Shown here: piece by piece, positions 52,878-61,344 of the stretch
Position numbering within the stretch: the first letter of the stretch is position 1
Layout of the letters: the number at the start of each line of letters is the position of its first letter
Assembly (NCBI RefSeq): GCF_036688685.1
Contig: NZ_JAQQPS010000013.1
Span: 1-64,000 of the forward strand
DNA from: JALYUM01 sp036688685
Lineage (GTDB): Bacteria > Pseudomonadota > Gammaproteobacteria > Burkholderiales > Burkholderiaceae_D
DNA length: 64,000 nucleotides
Direction: 5' to 3'
Notes under the pieces: generated by a model
The model's input: only the letters and a program-made list of their open reading frames with translations
Told to the model about the DNA's origin: nothing
The model's database searches: none
Position numbers and translations under genes: made by a program

Positions 52878-53477
52878 ATGACCATGCCGCTCGACACAGA
52901 CCAGGTACTGCCCCCTTACGATGGCATTGCCCTCTCTGAAGTGCGCATGGTCAAAACGGCGACGGACGCCGCTGAGGCGCTCGCCGCCCTGTCGCAGGCC
53001 GACGTGCTGGGCTTTGACACCGAATCGAAGCCCACGTTCCTGAAAGGCGAAGTCTCGACCGGCCCGCACCTGGTGCAACTGGCCACCGACGACATCGCCT
53101 ACCTGTTCCAGATCGGCGCCGTACCCGGCACCATCGAAACATCAGTCCTGAAAGCCATCCTCGAGTCACCTGCCATCCTGAAGGTCGGCTTCGGGCTGCT
53201 CGACGACATCAAACGCCTGCGCAGCAAGCTGGGCATCGACACGGCCAACGTGCTCGACCTGTCGACCGCCATGCGCCGCAACGAAAAAAATCCGCTCGGT
53301 GCAAAAACCGCCGTGGCGCGTCATTTCGGCCAGGCGCTGCAAAAATCGAAACGCATCACCACCACCAACTGGGCCATGCCGCGCCTGTCGGAAAAGCAGA
53401 TTTTGTACGCCGCCGACGACGCCCATGTCGCCTTGAAACTGTACCGGCACTGGCGTGCCACGCAAGAAGCCAGCTGA
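52878..53477 (+). CDS. 3'-5' exonuclease, RNase D-like (DEDD family)
   Basis: A 199-residue, single-domain enzyme. DEDD-y residues: FDTES (motif I, D and E), VGFGLLDDIKRL (motif II, Asp) and YAADDAHVALKLY (motif III, Asp with Tyr). It lacks the HRDC domains of full RNase D, so it is a short DEDDy exonuclease acting on DNA or RNA. Starts 4 bases after the ProQ-like gene; the cytochrome gene follows after 4 bases. Confidence 0.85.
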   Translation: MTMPLDTDQVLPPYDGIALSEVRMVKTATDAAEALAALSQADVLGFDTESKPTFLKGEVSTGPHLVQLATDDIAYLFQIGAVPGTIETSVLKAILESPAILKVGFGLLDDIKRLRSKLGIDTANVLDLSTAMRRNEKNPLGAKTAVARHFGQALQKSKRITTTNWAMPRLSEKQILYAADDAHVALKLYRHWRATQEAS

Positions 53478-53481
53478 CACC

Positions 53482-54189
53482 ATGGCGCGCCGGCGACCCT
53501 CCTGGTGGCTGGCGTGCTGCATGCTTTTCCTGTCTTACCCGATCCGGGCAGCCGAGCGCCCTGCCGTGTTACCCGATACGCTGGCCCAGCGCCTGATCGC
53601 CTGCACGGCGTGCCACGCGCAAACCGATCAGGCCAGGGGTACCGACTACTTTCCCCGCATTGGCGGCAAGCCCGCCGGCTACCTCTACAACCAGCTCACC
53701 AATTTCCGCGATGGCCGGCGCCAGTATCCCGTGATGACTTACATGGTCACGCACCTGCCGGACGCCTATCTGCACGAGATCGCCGGCTATTTTGCTGCCC
53801 AGCATCCGCCCGCACCACCCGCTGTGCCCGTGAGCGCCAGCACCGCGCTGCTCGAACGGGGTCGCGTGCTGGCCATGCAGGGCGATGCCGCACGCAAGGT
53901 ACCGGCCTGCGTGGCCTGCCACGGCCAGGCGCTGGCCGGCACCTTGCCCACCGTCCCGGGCCTGGTCGGCCTGCCGCGCGACTACGTCAACGCCCAATTC
54001 GGCGCGTGGCGCAATCGCACCCGCCAGGCACTGCTACCCGACTGCATGGCGACCATCGCGGCACGTCTGTCGCTCGATGACATCAATGCCGTCTCGACCT
54101 GGCTAGCCAGCCAGCCGTACGCACCTGGCGCGCGCCCGGCCACCACCTTTGCCGGCCCCTTGCCGCTGGCGTGCGGCAGCGTGCCATGA
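53482..54189 (+). CDS. Dihaem c4-type cytochrome
   Basis: A 235-residue exported protein. Signal sequence (WWLACCMLFLSYPIRAAE), two CxxCH haem sites (CTACH near 40 and CVACH near 140) and methionine candidates for axial ligands (PVMTYMV). Two roughly equal lobes fit the cytochrome c4 pattern; these carry electrons in the periplasm, often to terminal oxidases. Start ATG 53482. The stop overlaps the next start (ATGA), giving coupled production with the triheme protein. Confidence 0.8.
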   Translation: MARRRPSWWLACCMLFLSYPIRAAERPAVLPDTLAQRLIACTACHAQTDQARGTDYFPRIGGKPAGYLYNQLTNFRDGRRQYPVMTYMVTHLPDAYLHEIAGYFAAQHPPAPPAVPVSASTALLERGRVLAMQGDAARKVPACVACHGQALAGTLPTVPGLVGLPRDYVNAQFGAWRNRTRQALLPDCMATIAARLSLDDINAVSTWLASQPYAPGARPATTFAGPLPLACGSVP

Positions 54190-55427
54190 AGCGCTGGCTG
54201 CTGCTGTTGGCGATCCTACTTGGCGCGCTGCTGGCCTGGGCCTGGCCGCGCGACCAGTTCATCGCGTCAAACTCGCGCGCCGACTGGGCTTTCAGCACCG
54301 CCAACGTCGCCCGTGGCGCCTACCTGGCCCGCGCCGGAGACTGCATGGGCTGCCACACGGTGCGCGGCGGCAGCCCGTACGCGGGCGGGCGCGCGCTGGC
54401 GACCCCGTTCGGCACCTTGTACGGGCCCAACCTGACGCCCGACCTTGCTACCGGTCTCGGCGCCTGGAGTGCCGACGATTTCTGGGGCGCGCTGCACAAC
54501 GGGCGTTCCCGCGGCGGCAGGTACCTGTATCCCGCGTTCCCGTTCCCGCATTACACCAGGACCACGCGCGCCGACAGCGACGCCCTGTACGCCTATCTGC
54601 GCAGCGTGGCGCCGGTGCGCCAGCCGAACCTGGCGCACACGATGGACTTCCCCTTCAACACGCAGCTTGCGCTGGCCGGCTGGCGCCTGTTCTTCTTCAG
54701 GCCGGGCGTATTCGTACCAGCGCCCGAACAAGGCGCCAGCTGGAACCGCGGCGCCTACCTGGTCGAGGGCCTGGGCCACTGCAGCGCGTGCCACAGCAGC
54801 AGGAATGCGTTTGGCGCCAGCGCGGCGGGCCTGGCCGGCGGCATGATCCCGGTGCTGAACTGGTATGCGCCGTCCCTGCACGTCGACGCCAGCTGGCCCC
54901 AGGCAGAACTCGTGCAATTGCTGCACACGAGCACGACGCCGCGCGCGACCGTGTTCGGGCCGATGGCCGAAGTGGTGGCCAACAGTTTGCAATACCTGAC
55001 AGTGCAGGACGTGCATGCAATGGCGCTGTACCTGAAGGCTCTCCCGGCCAGCACCACGGCTGCGCTGCCGGTGGCGGCGCCGGACGACGCAGTTATGGCG
55101 GCGGGATTGCGCCTCTACGACAAGCACTGCATGGCGTGCCATGGCAGTGATGGCAAGGGTCTGGCGCCGGCCTATCCGCCGCTGGCGGGCGCCCAGGCGC
55201 TGACCATGGCGCCGTCGGTGAACGCGGTGCGCATCGTGCTGCATGGCGGTTTCGCGCCCGGGACGGCCGCCAATCCGCGCCCGTACGGCATGCCGCCGTT
55301 TGCGCACGTGCTGGAAGATGAGGAAGTGGCGCAGGTGGTCACGTATGCCCGGGCCAGCTGGGGCAACAAGGCCGGCGCCGTGACGGCGGCCCAGGTGAAT
55401 CGGTACCGGAGCGTGCCGCTGGAGTGA
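54186..55427 (+). CDS. Triheme cytochrome c (alcohol-dehydrogenase subunit-like)
   Basis: A 413-residue membrane-anchored protein with one N-terminal helix (LLLLAILLGALLAWAWP) and three haem sites: CMGCH (about 53), CSACH (about 200) and CMACH (about 318). Size and spacing match the cytochrome subunit of membrane alcohol/aldehyde/gluconate dehydrogenases (FDH/PQQ type), with GTLYGPNLTPD near the first haem. No dehydrogenase subunit is adjacent, so its electron donor is unknown. Coupled to the c4-type gene. Confidence 0.82.
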   Translation: MKRWLLLLAILLGALLAWAWPRDQFIASNSRADWAFSTANVARGAYLARAGDCMGCHTVRGGSPYAGGRALATPFGTLYGPNLTPDLATGLGAWSADDFWGALHNGRSRGGRYLYPAFPFPHYTRTTRADSDALYAYLRSVAPVRQPNLAHTMDFPFNTQLALAGWRLFFFRPGVFVPAPEQGASWNRGAYLVEGLGHCSACHSSRNAFGASAAGLAGGMIPVLNWYAPSLHVDASWPQAELVQLLHTSTTPRATVFGPMAEVVANSLQYLTVQDVHAMALYLKALPASTTAALPVAAPDDAVMAAGLRLYDKHCMACHGSDGKGLAPAYPPLAGAQALTMAPSVNAVRIVLHGGFAPGTAANPRPYGMPPFAHVLEDEEVAQVVTYARASWGNKAGAVTAAQVNRYRSVPLE

Positions 55428-55445
55428 CCAGCTTCGGCTCTCTCG

Positions 55446-56567
55446 CTACACCATTTCCGCGAAGCCGACCCGATCGGTCGTCGCAGCGCGTGCATCCTCG
55501 ACACTCACCTTGTGCCCCGCCAGCAGTGCTTCCAGCGACACATTCATCGTGTGGCAACCCGCGTCGATCCCACTGTTCATGCGCGTGCGGATCGCCGCCA
55601 GATCACCCGCCTCCAGCATCTGCGTGACGGCAGCGCCGGGCGTCAGGCACTCGGTTGCGAGGTAATACCGGTTACCCTCGATGGACGGCAACAGCGCCTG
55701 GCACAGCACGCCGCGCAGCGCGTGCGCCAGCGCCTGCGATTGCGCCTGCGAGCTGCCCAGCAGGCGCAGCATCTTTTGCAGGCCCAGTTCGGTCGAGCGC
55801 GCGTGCAGCGTTGCCAGCACCAGCGGCCCCGATTCGGCCAGCGCCAGCGCTTCCCTTGCCGTTTCGGCGTCGCGGATTTCGCCGATGACAATCACGTCCG
55901 GCCGCTCGCGCAGCGCGTCCAGCGCGCCCAGGTAGTAACTTTCGACGTCGCCGTCGATGCCCACTTCGCGCTGCGTGATGATGCAGTGGCGCTGCGGGAT
56001 CAGCGTTTCGACCGGGTCTTCGATGGTGATGATGTGGCCCGAGCGGTGCTTGTTGATCTCGTCGATCATCGAGGCGATGGTGGTCGACTTGCCCTGGCAA
56101 GTGTCGCCGATGATCAGCACCAGGCCGCTGGTCAGGCGCGCGAACTCCTGCTCGTCGCCATGCAGGCCAAGCTTGACCAGTTCGATCGGTTCCTTGGGGA
56201 AGCGGCGGATCACGCAACCGAGGCGCTTCTTGCCCTGGAAGGTAAAGCAGTTGGCGCGAATGCGCGCGGTGTGCAGGTCGATCGAGCGGTCGAACGCGCG
56301 CTCGGCAATACGCTCCGGCCAGTTCGGCTCGATCGCTTCGAAAAACTCTTCCAGCTCCTCGCGCGTGACCGGCGAATCCGTCACCGCCACCAGGCCTTTC
56401 GGCTGGCGCAGCATCAAGGGACTGTTCTGGTGGATGATGATGTCGGAAAACACCAGGCGCGAGTTCAGCAGGTGCAGAATCTGCTCGACCAGGGTGCCGA
56501 AGACCGGATGGTCTTCGTTTTCCACATACGACAGGGTGCGAATCTGGGAGGACTGTTGGTGTTCCAT
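55446..56567 (-). CDS. PilT/PilU-like twitching ATPase
   Basis: A GspE/PilT-superfamily ATPase of about 373 residues. From ATG 56567 (or GTG 56597): N-terminal PAS-like domain, Walker A GDTCQGKST (GxxxxGKS kept, but CQ replaces the usual GS), Asp box near IITIEDPVE, Walker B VIVIGEIRDAET and His box TLHARST. PilU-like proteins help PilT retract type IV pili. There is no pilT next to it and no other pilus gene in the window, so this is an orphan copy. Confidence 0.8.
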   Translation of the reverse strand: MEHQQSSQIRTLSYVENEDHPVFGTLVEQILHLLNSRLVFSDIIIHQNSPLMLRQPKGLVAVTDSPVTREELEEFFEAIEPNWPERIAERAFDRSIDLHTARIRANCFTFQGKKRLGCVIRRFPKEPIELVKLGLHGDEQEFARLTSGLVLIIGDTCQGKSTTIASMIDEINKHRSGHIITIEDPVETLIPQRHCIITQREVGIDGDVESYYLGALDALRERPDVIVIGEIRDAETAREALALAESGPLVLATLHARSTELGLQKMLRLLGSSQAQSQALAHALRGVLCQALLPSIEGNRYYLATECLTPGAAVTQMLEAGDLAAIRTRMNSGIDAGCHTMNVSLEALLAGHKVSVEDARAATTDRVGFAEMV

Positions 56568-56664
56568 CGGTGCCAAAAGAGGGTGATCAAGTGGCACTGA
56601 TTATAAGACCAGTTTCGGACGCAAAGTTGCCAATCGTAAATAAAATTACTCGACGCAACAGCCC

Positions 56665-57291
56665 TTATTTGAGCGCGCGGCGCTCGCCGGTGCGCAGTTC
56701 CAGCTGGAAGCGCACGCCCTTCTCCACCAGCGAAATGCGCGCCGGCGGCTCTTCGCCGGCCAGCGTGCGCGACTTGACCGGCAAGCCTTCGCCCTTGCGG
56801 ATCAACTCGTCCGACATTTCATACACATTCGGGCACCCCGTGGCCGCGATCAGGGCCTGCACGATCGGGATTTTCCATGCGTCGACGCCAACCGCCTGGA
56901 ACTGGCACAGCAATTGGCCATCGGCGCCGCCGTAGCCATCGACCAGCAAACCGGGCAAGCCGTCGTCTTCCGCATTCACCAGGCGCACCAGTTGATCGGG
57001 CAGGGCTTTTTTCGCCGCCGCAGCGCTTTTTGCCAGTGCCGCCTTGATGCGGTTTTTGATCAGGGCATGGTCGACTGGCTGCGTCTCATCGAGCGTCCAG
57101 ACGCGCGCCTGGATCTGCGACTTTGGTGCCCACGCGGCGCGCGCGAGAAATTTGCGGGCGGAGTTCTGCACCAGGGCAGTGGCGCCCGGCTTGCCGTGGC
57201 CGTCGACACGTTCGATGGCGGAGGCGTAGATCCAGGGATCGCCGGCGAGCAGGCTTTTTTCCTTGCCTTGTTTGATGGTGATGATGAGCAT
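56665..57291 (-). CDS. RlmI-like 23S rRNA methyltransferase, truncated (no catalytic domain)
   Basis: 208 residues from ATG 57291. The first part matches RlmI: PUA domain (IKQGKEKSLLAGDPWIYASA) and the EEHEE-like domain (AEDDGLPGLLVDGYGG, GELPP-like GEEPPARISLVEKG). The ORF stops (LELRTGERRALK) just where the family continues into HGHKTGYYLDQ and the Rossmann methyltransferase. Normal RlmI is about 396 residues. The following 60 bases cannot hold the missing half. It is probably a non-functional remnant, although the RNA-binding half could persist on its own. Confidence 0.7.
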   Translation of the reverse strand: MLIITIKQGKEKSLLAGDPWIYASAIERVDGHGKPGATALVQNSARKFLARAAWAPKSQIQARVWTLDETQPVDHALIKNRIKAALAKSAAAAKKALPDQLVRLVNAEDDGLPGLLVDGYGGADGQLLCQFQAVGVDAWKIPIVQALIAATGCPNVYEMSDELIRKGEGLPVKSRTLAGEEPPARISLVEKGVRFQLELRTGERRALK

Positions 57292-57451
57292 ATTCAGTCC
57301 AGGTGCATAGTGCGGAGAAGCGCCATGATACCGCAGCAGGCTATCGGCCCGGACGGCATTCTGCGCCGCTGCCCGCGCAAACTGTCGCAAAGCGCTGCCG
57401 CGGCGGCCAGCGCCTGCTTACCATGCATGCATCAACCTTTGGAGACCTGCC

Positions 57452-58231
57452 ATGACCCTGCCACGCCGCTTCGCCCCGAAACTGCTGCTCGCCGCCTGCA
57501 TCCTCGCCAGCGCCACGCCCCTGACTCAGTCCGTCGCGCACGCTGCGTCCTGGGGCTGGGGCGGCGAGCAGGTGCAGGGCAATGGCGTCATCAAGCGCCA
57601 GCAGCGCGAGCTGGGCGCGTTCAATGGCGTTTCCAGTAACCTGGCGGCAAAGGTCGAAATCCGCATCGGCACCACCGAAGGCATCACGATTGAAACCGAC
57701 GACAACTTGCTGCCGCTGATCGAAACCGTGGTGGAAGACGGCATGCTCACAATCCGCACCGCCAGGCGCAACATGAATTTGCAGACCCGCACCCTGAAAA
57801 TCATCGTGCAGGCCAAATCGGTCGACCACATCAGCCTGGGCGGCTCCGGCTCGATCGACAGCGATGCGCTGCGCGGCCGCAAGGTGCAGCTCGACCTGGG
57901 CGGCTCGGGGACGATCAGTCTGAAAGGCGTCGAGACCGACAGCCTGTCGGTCAACCTGGGCGGGTCCGGCAACCTGCAAGCGGCCACCGGTACGGCCAAC
58001 AAGGTGTCGGTCTCGATCGGCGGTTCGGGTGACGTCAGGATGGGCAAAGTACGCAGCGACAGCGTCAGCATCTCGATTGCCGGCTCGGGTGCGGCGACAG
58101 TCTGGGCGCAGAAATCGCTGAACCTCACCGTGGCCGGCTCGGGCACCGCGAATTACTACGGCGACCCGCACGTCACGACCACGGTGCTCGGCTCGGGCAC
58201 CACGCGCCGCCTGGGGGCCAGCCCGCTTTAA
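57452..58231 (+). CDS. DUF2807 (head-GIN) exported protein
   Basis: A 259-residue exported protein with signal peptide (LLLAACILASATPLTQSVAHA) and a right-handed beta-helix of the GIN/DUF2807 type. About six turns of roughly 20 residues each carry a GSG corner (LGGSGSID, LGGSGTIS, LGGSGNLQ, IGGSGDVR, IAGSGAAT, VAGSGTAN). It opens with the typical RELGAFNGVSSNLAAKVEI. The function of the family is unknown. GGAG lies before ATG 57452. The end overlaps the convergent copper-chaperone gene by 4 bases. Confidence 0.8.
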   Translation: MTLPRRFAPKLLLAACILASATPLTQSVAHAASWGWGGEQVQGNGVIKRQQRELGAFNGVSSNLAAKVEIRIGTTEGITIETDDNLLPLIETVVEDGMLTIRTARRNMNLQTRTLKIIVQAKSVDHISLGGSGSIDSDALRGRKVQLDLGGSGTISLKGVETDSLSVNLGGSGNLQAATGTANKVSVSIGGSGDVRMGKVRSDSVSISIAGSGAATVWAQKSLNLTVAGSGTANYYGDPHVTTTVLGSGTTRRLGASPL

Positions 58232-58689
58232 TGGCTGTGATGCGCCTCGGCTGGCGCCGTGTAGCCGATCGCTTTGACCGGCACGTTGACGACCACGGTG
58301 TCGCGCTTTTTCGCGGCGTCTTCGATCGTCAAGGTCACCGGCACGCTGTCGCCTTCCTTGAGTTGCTGCTTCAGGTCGAGAAACATCAGGTGGTAGCCGG
58401 CTTTGGCCAGGTCGACTTTGGCGCCGGCCGGCAGCTCGATGGCGTCGACCGCCTGCATCTTCATGGTCTGACCGGCCATTTCCATCTTGTGCATTTCAAC
58501 GCTGCCGGCAGCCGGCGTGCTGGCGCCTACCACGCGCGCCGCTTTCACCGACTGCAGCGTCAAAAAGGCGCCAGCGGTTTTTTGCACCGGCACGGTGGCG
58601 CGCACCCAGGCGTCGGACGCGCTTACCTGCGCCAGTGCAGCCGAGGACAGGGCTGCGGCAGAGAACAACACGAGCAAATGCTTGATCAT
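58228..58689 (-). CDS. PCu(A)C periplasmic copper chaperone
   Basis: A 153-residue cupredoxin-like protein from ATG 58689 (MIKHLLVLFSAAALSSAAL signal). The family Cu(I) site pattern HxM...M is visible (SVEMHKMEMAGQTMKM), followed by YHLMFLDLK. It delivers copper to the CuA centre of cytochrome oxidase. A His-rich tail (EAHHSH) is notable. Transcribed away from the YaeQ and purU genes. Confidence 0.88.
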   Translation of the reverse strand: MIKHLLVLFSAAALSSAALAQVSASDAWVRATVPVQKTAGAFLTLQSVKAARVVGASTPAAGSVEMHKMEMAGQTMKMQAVDAIELPAGAKVDLAKAGYHLMFLDLKQQLKEGDSVPVTLTIEDAAKKRDTVVVNVPVKAIGYTAPAEAHHSH

Positions 58690-58726
58690 GGCGATACTTT
58701 CATAATGAGCCAAACGATTGATAAAA

Positions 58727-59269
58727 TTACTTGAGCGGCTTGAAGGTCTCGCGCTCGATCAGCACCGTCTCCACGCTGTCGGTCAAATAGATCTGGCCGT
58801 CCTGGATGGTGCATTGCAGCTGCATGTTGCGCTTGGCCATCTTCTCGAGCTGAACGCTGGCGTCGGCCGGAATATTGATCACTTCCAGGTTCTTCGCGCG
58901 CTCGAGCTTGTTCGCAATGCCCTTGTACCAGATATGGCTGGTGGCGCTGTAGCTGTAGACGATCACGTGCTCCGAGCGCCCGCACGCCTTCATCAGGCGC
59001 TTTTCGTCCGGCTGGCCGACCTCGACCCACAATTGAATCGCGCCGGTCAGGTCCTTTTCCCACAGGTCCGGCTCTTCGGTGTCGAACAGGCCCTTGGTGA
59101 ACGTCAGCGCCTCGCTGGCGTGGATGGCGAATGCCAGCAGGCGGATCATCATGCGCTCGTCGGTCTCGGACGGGTGCCGCGCCAGGGTCAATAAATGCTC
59201 CTGGTAGTAATTGCGGTCCATGTCTGCGATTTGCAGTTCTGCCTTGTAAATTGTTGCCTTGAGTGCCAT
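58727..59269 (-). CDS. YaeQ family protein
   Basis: 180 residues from ATG 59269 (MALKATIYKAELQIADMDRN), the normal YaeQ N-terminus; TTG-type extensions to 59341 enter the purU end and are not used. Conserved blocks DERMMIRLLAFAIHASEALT, DLWEKDLTGAIQLWVEVGQPDE and VYSYSATSHIW are present. YaeQ has a PD-(D/E)XK-like fold; its role is not known. Followed by the copper chaperone gene, same strand. Confidence 0.88.
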   Translation of the reverse strand: MALKATIYKAELQIADMDRNYYQEHLLTLARHPSETDERMMIRLLAFAIHASEALTFTKGLFDTEEPDLWEKDLTGAIQLWVEVGQPDEKRLMKACGRSEHVIVYSYSATSHIWYKGIANKLERAKNLEVINIPADASVQLEKMAKRNMQLQCTIQDGQIYLTDSVETVLIERETFKPLK

Positions 59270-59288
59270 TGCTACCTTCTTGTTGAAT

Positions 59289-60158
59289 CTAGTTAAAAAC
59301 GACGGTCTTGTCGCCGTTTTGCAAAATGCGGTGTTCGACAAACCATTTCACGGCGCGCGCCAGCACCACGCATTCGACGTCGCGCCCGATGGCGGTAAGG
59401 GCATCGGCATCCATCGCATGGTCGACCCGCTCGACGTCCTGCTCGATGATCGGGCCTTCATCGAGCTCGCCCGTGACGAAATGCGCGGTCGCGCCGATCA
59501 GCTTGACGCCGCGCCGGTGCGCCTGCGCATATGGGCGCGCGCCCTTGAAGCTGGGCAGGAACGAATGGTGGATATTGATCGCCCTGCCCTGCAAGGCGCG
59601 GCACAGGCCGGGCGACAGGATCTGCATGTAGCGCGCCAGCACCACCAGGTCGATGCGGTGGGTGGCCAGCAGATCGAGGATGCGTGCTTCCTGCGCCTGT
59701 TTTACGGCCTCGTCCGCGCCAGTGGCCAGCGGCAGGTGATGGAACGGGATATTGTAGCTTGCTGCCAGCTGGTAGAAATCCATGTGGTTCGACACGATCG
59801 CGGGTATTTCCACCGGCAGCAGGCCGCTCTTGTAGCGAAACAGCAGGTCGTTGAGGCAGTGGCCGATTTTCGACACCATGATCAGCACGCGCGGCTTCAC
59901 GTGGGCGTCGTGCAATTGCCCGGTCATGCCCATGGTCGCGCACAGTTGATCGAACGCGGCGCGCAAGGCGCCGGCGTCGATGCTGCGCTCTTCCAGCGCA
60001 AAATGGACGCGCATGAAAAACAGCTGCGACCCGGCGTCGCCGAACTGGGCCGAGTCGATGATGTTGCAGCCATGTTCGGCCAGAAAACCCGACACCCGGT
60101 GCACGATGCCGCGCTGGTCGACGCAAGATAAGGTGAGGATGAATTCGGGATGGGTCAT
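59289..60158 (-). CDS. purU: Formyltetrahydrofolate deformylase
   Basis: Hydrolyses 10-formyl-THF to formate and THF, balancing one-carbon pools for purine synthesis. 289 residues from ATG 60158: N-terminal ACT domain (ILTLSCVDQRGIVHRVSGFL) and formyltransferase domain with SNHMDFYQLAASYNIPFHHL, NIHHSFLPSFKGARPYAQAH and the catalytic Asp in TGELDEGPIIEQD. Extension to 60245 lacks support. Confidence 0.93.
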   Translation of the reverse strand: MTHPEFILTLSCVDQRGIVHRVSGFLAEHGCNIIDSAQFGDAGSQLFFMRVHFALEERSIDAGALRAAFDQLCATMGMTGQLHDAHVKPRVLIMVSKIGHCLNDLLFRYKSGLLPVEIPAIVSNHMDFYQLAASYNIPFHHLPLATGADEAVKQAQEARILDLLATHRIDLVVLARYMQILSPGLCRALQGRAINIHHSFLPSFKGARPYAQAHRRGVKLIGATAHFVTGELDEGPIIEQDVERVDHAMDADALTAIGRDVECVVLARAVKWFVEHRILQNGDKTVVFN

Positions 60159-60288
60159 GGCCAATGGGCTGGAAGATCGTAACTTGCTATTGTCGCACGG
60201 CGGGGTGAAGCTGATACCCACGTAAAAATAGCACGACCGTTCCAAGCTGCGCTATAGTTATTTCACCAACAACGACAGGGAGACCAGC

Positions 60289-61317
60289 ATGACCATCGAC
60301 ACCAACAACGACCAGTTCCGCCTCGCCGCCCGCCCGAGCGGCCTGCCCAAGGACAGCGACTGGCAGTTCTCCAGCCCTGCGCTGGCCGACCTGCAAGACG
60401 GAGAAATGCGCGTCAAGACCTTGTACCTGTCGCTCGACCCGGCCATGCGTGGCTGGATGAACGGCGGCAAGTCCTACATTCGTCCGGTGGAAATCGGCGG
60501 CGTCATGCGTGCCGGCGGCGTCGGCGTGGTCGTCGAATCGAAGTCGCCGCGCTTTGCGGTGGGCGACACGGTGTCCGGTGGCATCGGCGTGCAGCGCTAC
60601 TGGCAGGGCCAGGCCGACGACAAAACGTCTGCCTTCACCCGCATCGATCCGGCCGTCGCGCCACTGGAAACCTGGCTCAATACGCTGGGCATGCCGGGCA
60701 TGACCGCGTACTTCGGCCTGCTCGACGTCGGTCAGCCGAAAGCCGGTGAAACGGTGGTGGTCTCGGGTGCGGCAGGTGCGGTGGGCCAGACGGTCGGCCA
60801 GGTGGCGAAAAAACTCGGTTGCCGCGTGGTTGGCATTGCCGGCGGCAAGGACAAGTGCGATTTCGTGGTCAATGAACTCGGCTTCGACGCCTGCATCGAC
60901 TACAAGAACGGTTCCGTCAAAGACGGCTTGAAGGAACACTGCCCGGCCGGCGTCGACGTGTATTTCGACAATGTCGGCGGCGACATCCTCGACACGGTCC
61001 TTACCCGCATCAACATGAAGGCGCGCATCGTCATCTGCGGCGCCATCTCGCAGTACAACAACACCACGCCCGTACAGGGTCCGTCGAATTACCTGGCCTT
61101 GCTGGTCAACCGCGCGCGCATGGAAGGCATGGTGGTGTTCGACTACGCGCCGCGCTACCAGGAAGGCGTGGCGCAGTTGGCAAGCTGGCTCAAGGACGGC
61201 AGCATCAAGAGCCGCACCGACGTCGTCGAGGGCCTGGAGAACTTCCCGGCCGCGCTGCTGATGCTGTTCGAAGGCAAGAACTTCGGCAAGCTGGTGCTGA
61301 AGGTAGCAGAAAGCTAA
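60289..61317 (+). CDS. NADP-dependent oxidoreductase (CurA/zinc-free MDR family)
   Basis: A 342-residue medium-chain reductase without zinc ligands. Family start FRLAARPSGLPKDSDWQFSS with YLSLDPAMRGWM, nucleotide loop VSGAAGAVGQTVGQVAKKLG (about 155-175) and FDNVGGDILDTVL. Relatives reduce the 2-alkenal or curcumin double bond with NADPH. Start ATG 60289 has AGGGAG upstream. Divergent from purU across 130 bases. Confidence 0.9.
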   Translation: MTIDTNNDQFRLAARPSGLPKDSDWQFSSPALADLQDGEMRVKTLYLSLDPAMRGWMNGGKSYIRPVEIGGVMRAGGVGVVVESKSPRFAVGDTVSGGIGVQRYWQGQADDKTSAFTRIDPAVAPLETWLNTLGMPGMTAYFGLLDVGQPKAGETVVVSGAAGAVGQTVGQVAKKLGCRVVGIAGGKDKCDFVVNELGFDACIDYKNGSVKDGLKEHCPAGVDVYFDNVGGDILDTVLTRINMKARIVICGAISQYNNTTPVQGPSNYLALLVNRARMEGMVVFDYAPRYQEGVAQLASWLKDGSIKSRTDVVEGLENFPAALLMLFEGKNFGKLVLKVAES

Positions 61318-61344
61318 GCATGCCAGCGGCGGCCACACGCGTTT

